Source of the DNA: Bradyrhizobium archetypum
Lineage (GTDB): Bacteria > Pseudomonadota > Alphaproteobacteria > Rhizobiales > Xanthobacteraceae
Direction: 5' to 3'
Length of the DNA stretch: 64,000 nucleotides
Assembly: GCF_013114835.1 (NCBI RefSeq)
Contig: NZ_JAAVLW010000004.1
Location: 434,001-498,000 of the forward strand
Under the pieces are notes generated by a model. The model saw only the letters and a program-made list of their open reading frames with translations, had not been told where the DNA came from and made no database searches. Both the position numbers and the translations under genes were made by a program. Shown piece after piece: positions 63,654 to 64,000 of this stretch; position 1 is the stretch's first letter, and every line of letters starts with the position of its first letter.

Positions 63654-64000
63654 ACGACCAGCGGCAGAAAATTGCTCTGCGTATCGGAGTCCCGCGTATC
63701 ATGAGCAGGTGGTGGGCCTTTTCCGCTTCAGCGCCTATGTCGTTCCGCGACACCCGCGCCAGTCCTGGAGACAGCCGAATTCTGGCGGTGCCCCGTCCTA
63801 TTGCCGTCTCTGGGGACCGCCGGTTCCAGCGCATCAAGGACCAAGGCGGTTCCGGCGTCCACTCGAAACGGGATTGTCTGTCGTTCACTCGACTCAGTTT
63901 GAGGGCAGCGTATGGTGGGCAAATGAAAACATGTGTTCCCCACGTTGCATGTAATCACGCGGATGGGTGCTGAGGCCCGAGAACACAGCGTGCCCAGTTC
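63654..64000. other. Non-coding end of window
   Basis: No supported gene. It contains a degraded copy of the segment at 61951 (GGTTCCAGCGCATCAAGGAC at 63823) followed in both places by a GTATGGT...GGGCAA element. Confidence 0.45.

Overview
The window reads as chromosomal DNA of a Bradyrhizobium-type alphaproteobacterium (Nitrobacteraceae). The grounds are the high GC content, the order hflC end / DUF2065 / Do protease / serB / miaA, the many high-affinity ABC and TRAP uptake systems, and several families of dispersed intergenic palindromes typical of this group. No genus assignment was tested by search.

Region 1 (1-11465) is housekeeping plus branched-chain amino acid synthesis. The end of hflC, a DUF2065 protein and a Do-type protease are followed by serB and miaA, whose divergent start codons overlap. 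Next comes an attenuator-controlled ilv locus: leader peptide and terminator, ilvB, a threonine dehydratase flanked by repeats, ilvN, a methyltransferase, two small exporters (EamA and LysE types) and ilvC. Region 2 (11995-21744) holds a thioesterase, a LysR regulator, an IS5-type transposase remnant, a DUF2336 protein, an SDR, a heme-type membrane protein divergent from a TetR regulator with two matching palindromic operators between them, and a tandem pair of LTA-synthase-like membrane hydrolases.

Region 3 (21887-33805) is transport-rich. An osmoprotectant-type ABC system (ATPase plus a permease/binding-protein fusion) is divergent from a nitrate/sulfonate/taurine-type ABC system, with a composite inverted repeat between them. 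A Nudix protein and a complete branched-chain-amino-acid-type ABC operon follow; the operon's last gene is translationally coupled to a PPK2 polyphosphate kinase. Region 4 (33970-46522) has a CYTH-CHAD protein convergent with PPK2, leuA with its own Leu-rich leader peptide, a large cyclase/ATPase/TPR regulator, a DUF3237 protein, a decayed repeat-rich stretch, a TRAP transporter (DctP, DctQ, DctM) and a Spy/LTXXQ-type periplasmic protein with a clear terminator.

Region 5 (46637-64000) starts at tRNA-Lys(CUU). It holds a NarL-type response regulator and then a Wzx/Wzy-type exopolysaccharide locus: deacetylase, GT4, WcaJ-type initiating transferase, Wzy polymerase, Wzz/BY-kinase-like copolymerase, Wza-type exporter, Wzx flippase, GT2, FkbM methyltransferase, and two paralogous 316-residue methyltransferase-like proteins in opposite orientations. 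Its base composition looks less GC-rich and its spacers are longer, which suggests horizontal exchange, but no integrase or attachment-site duplication is visible.

The most notable items are the two amino-acid leader peptides (ilv and leu), the twin methyltransferase-like family in the polysaccharide locus, the TetR operator pair, and a BY-kinase-like protein without its tyrosine tail.
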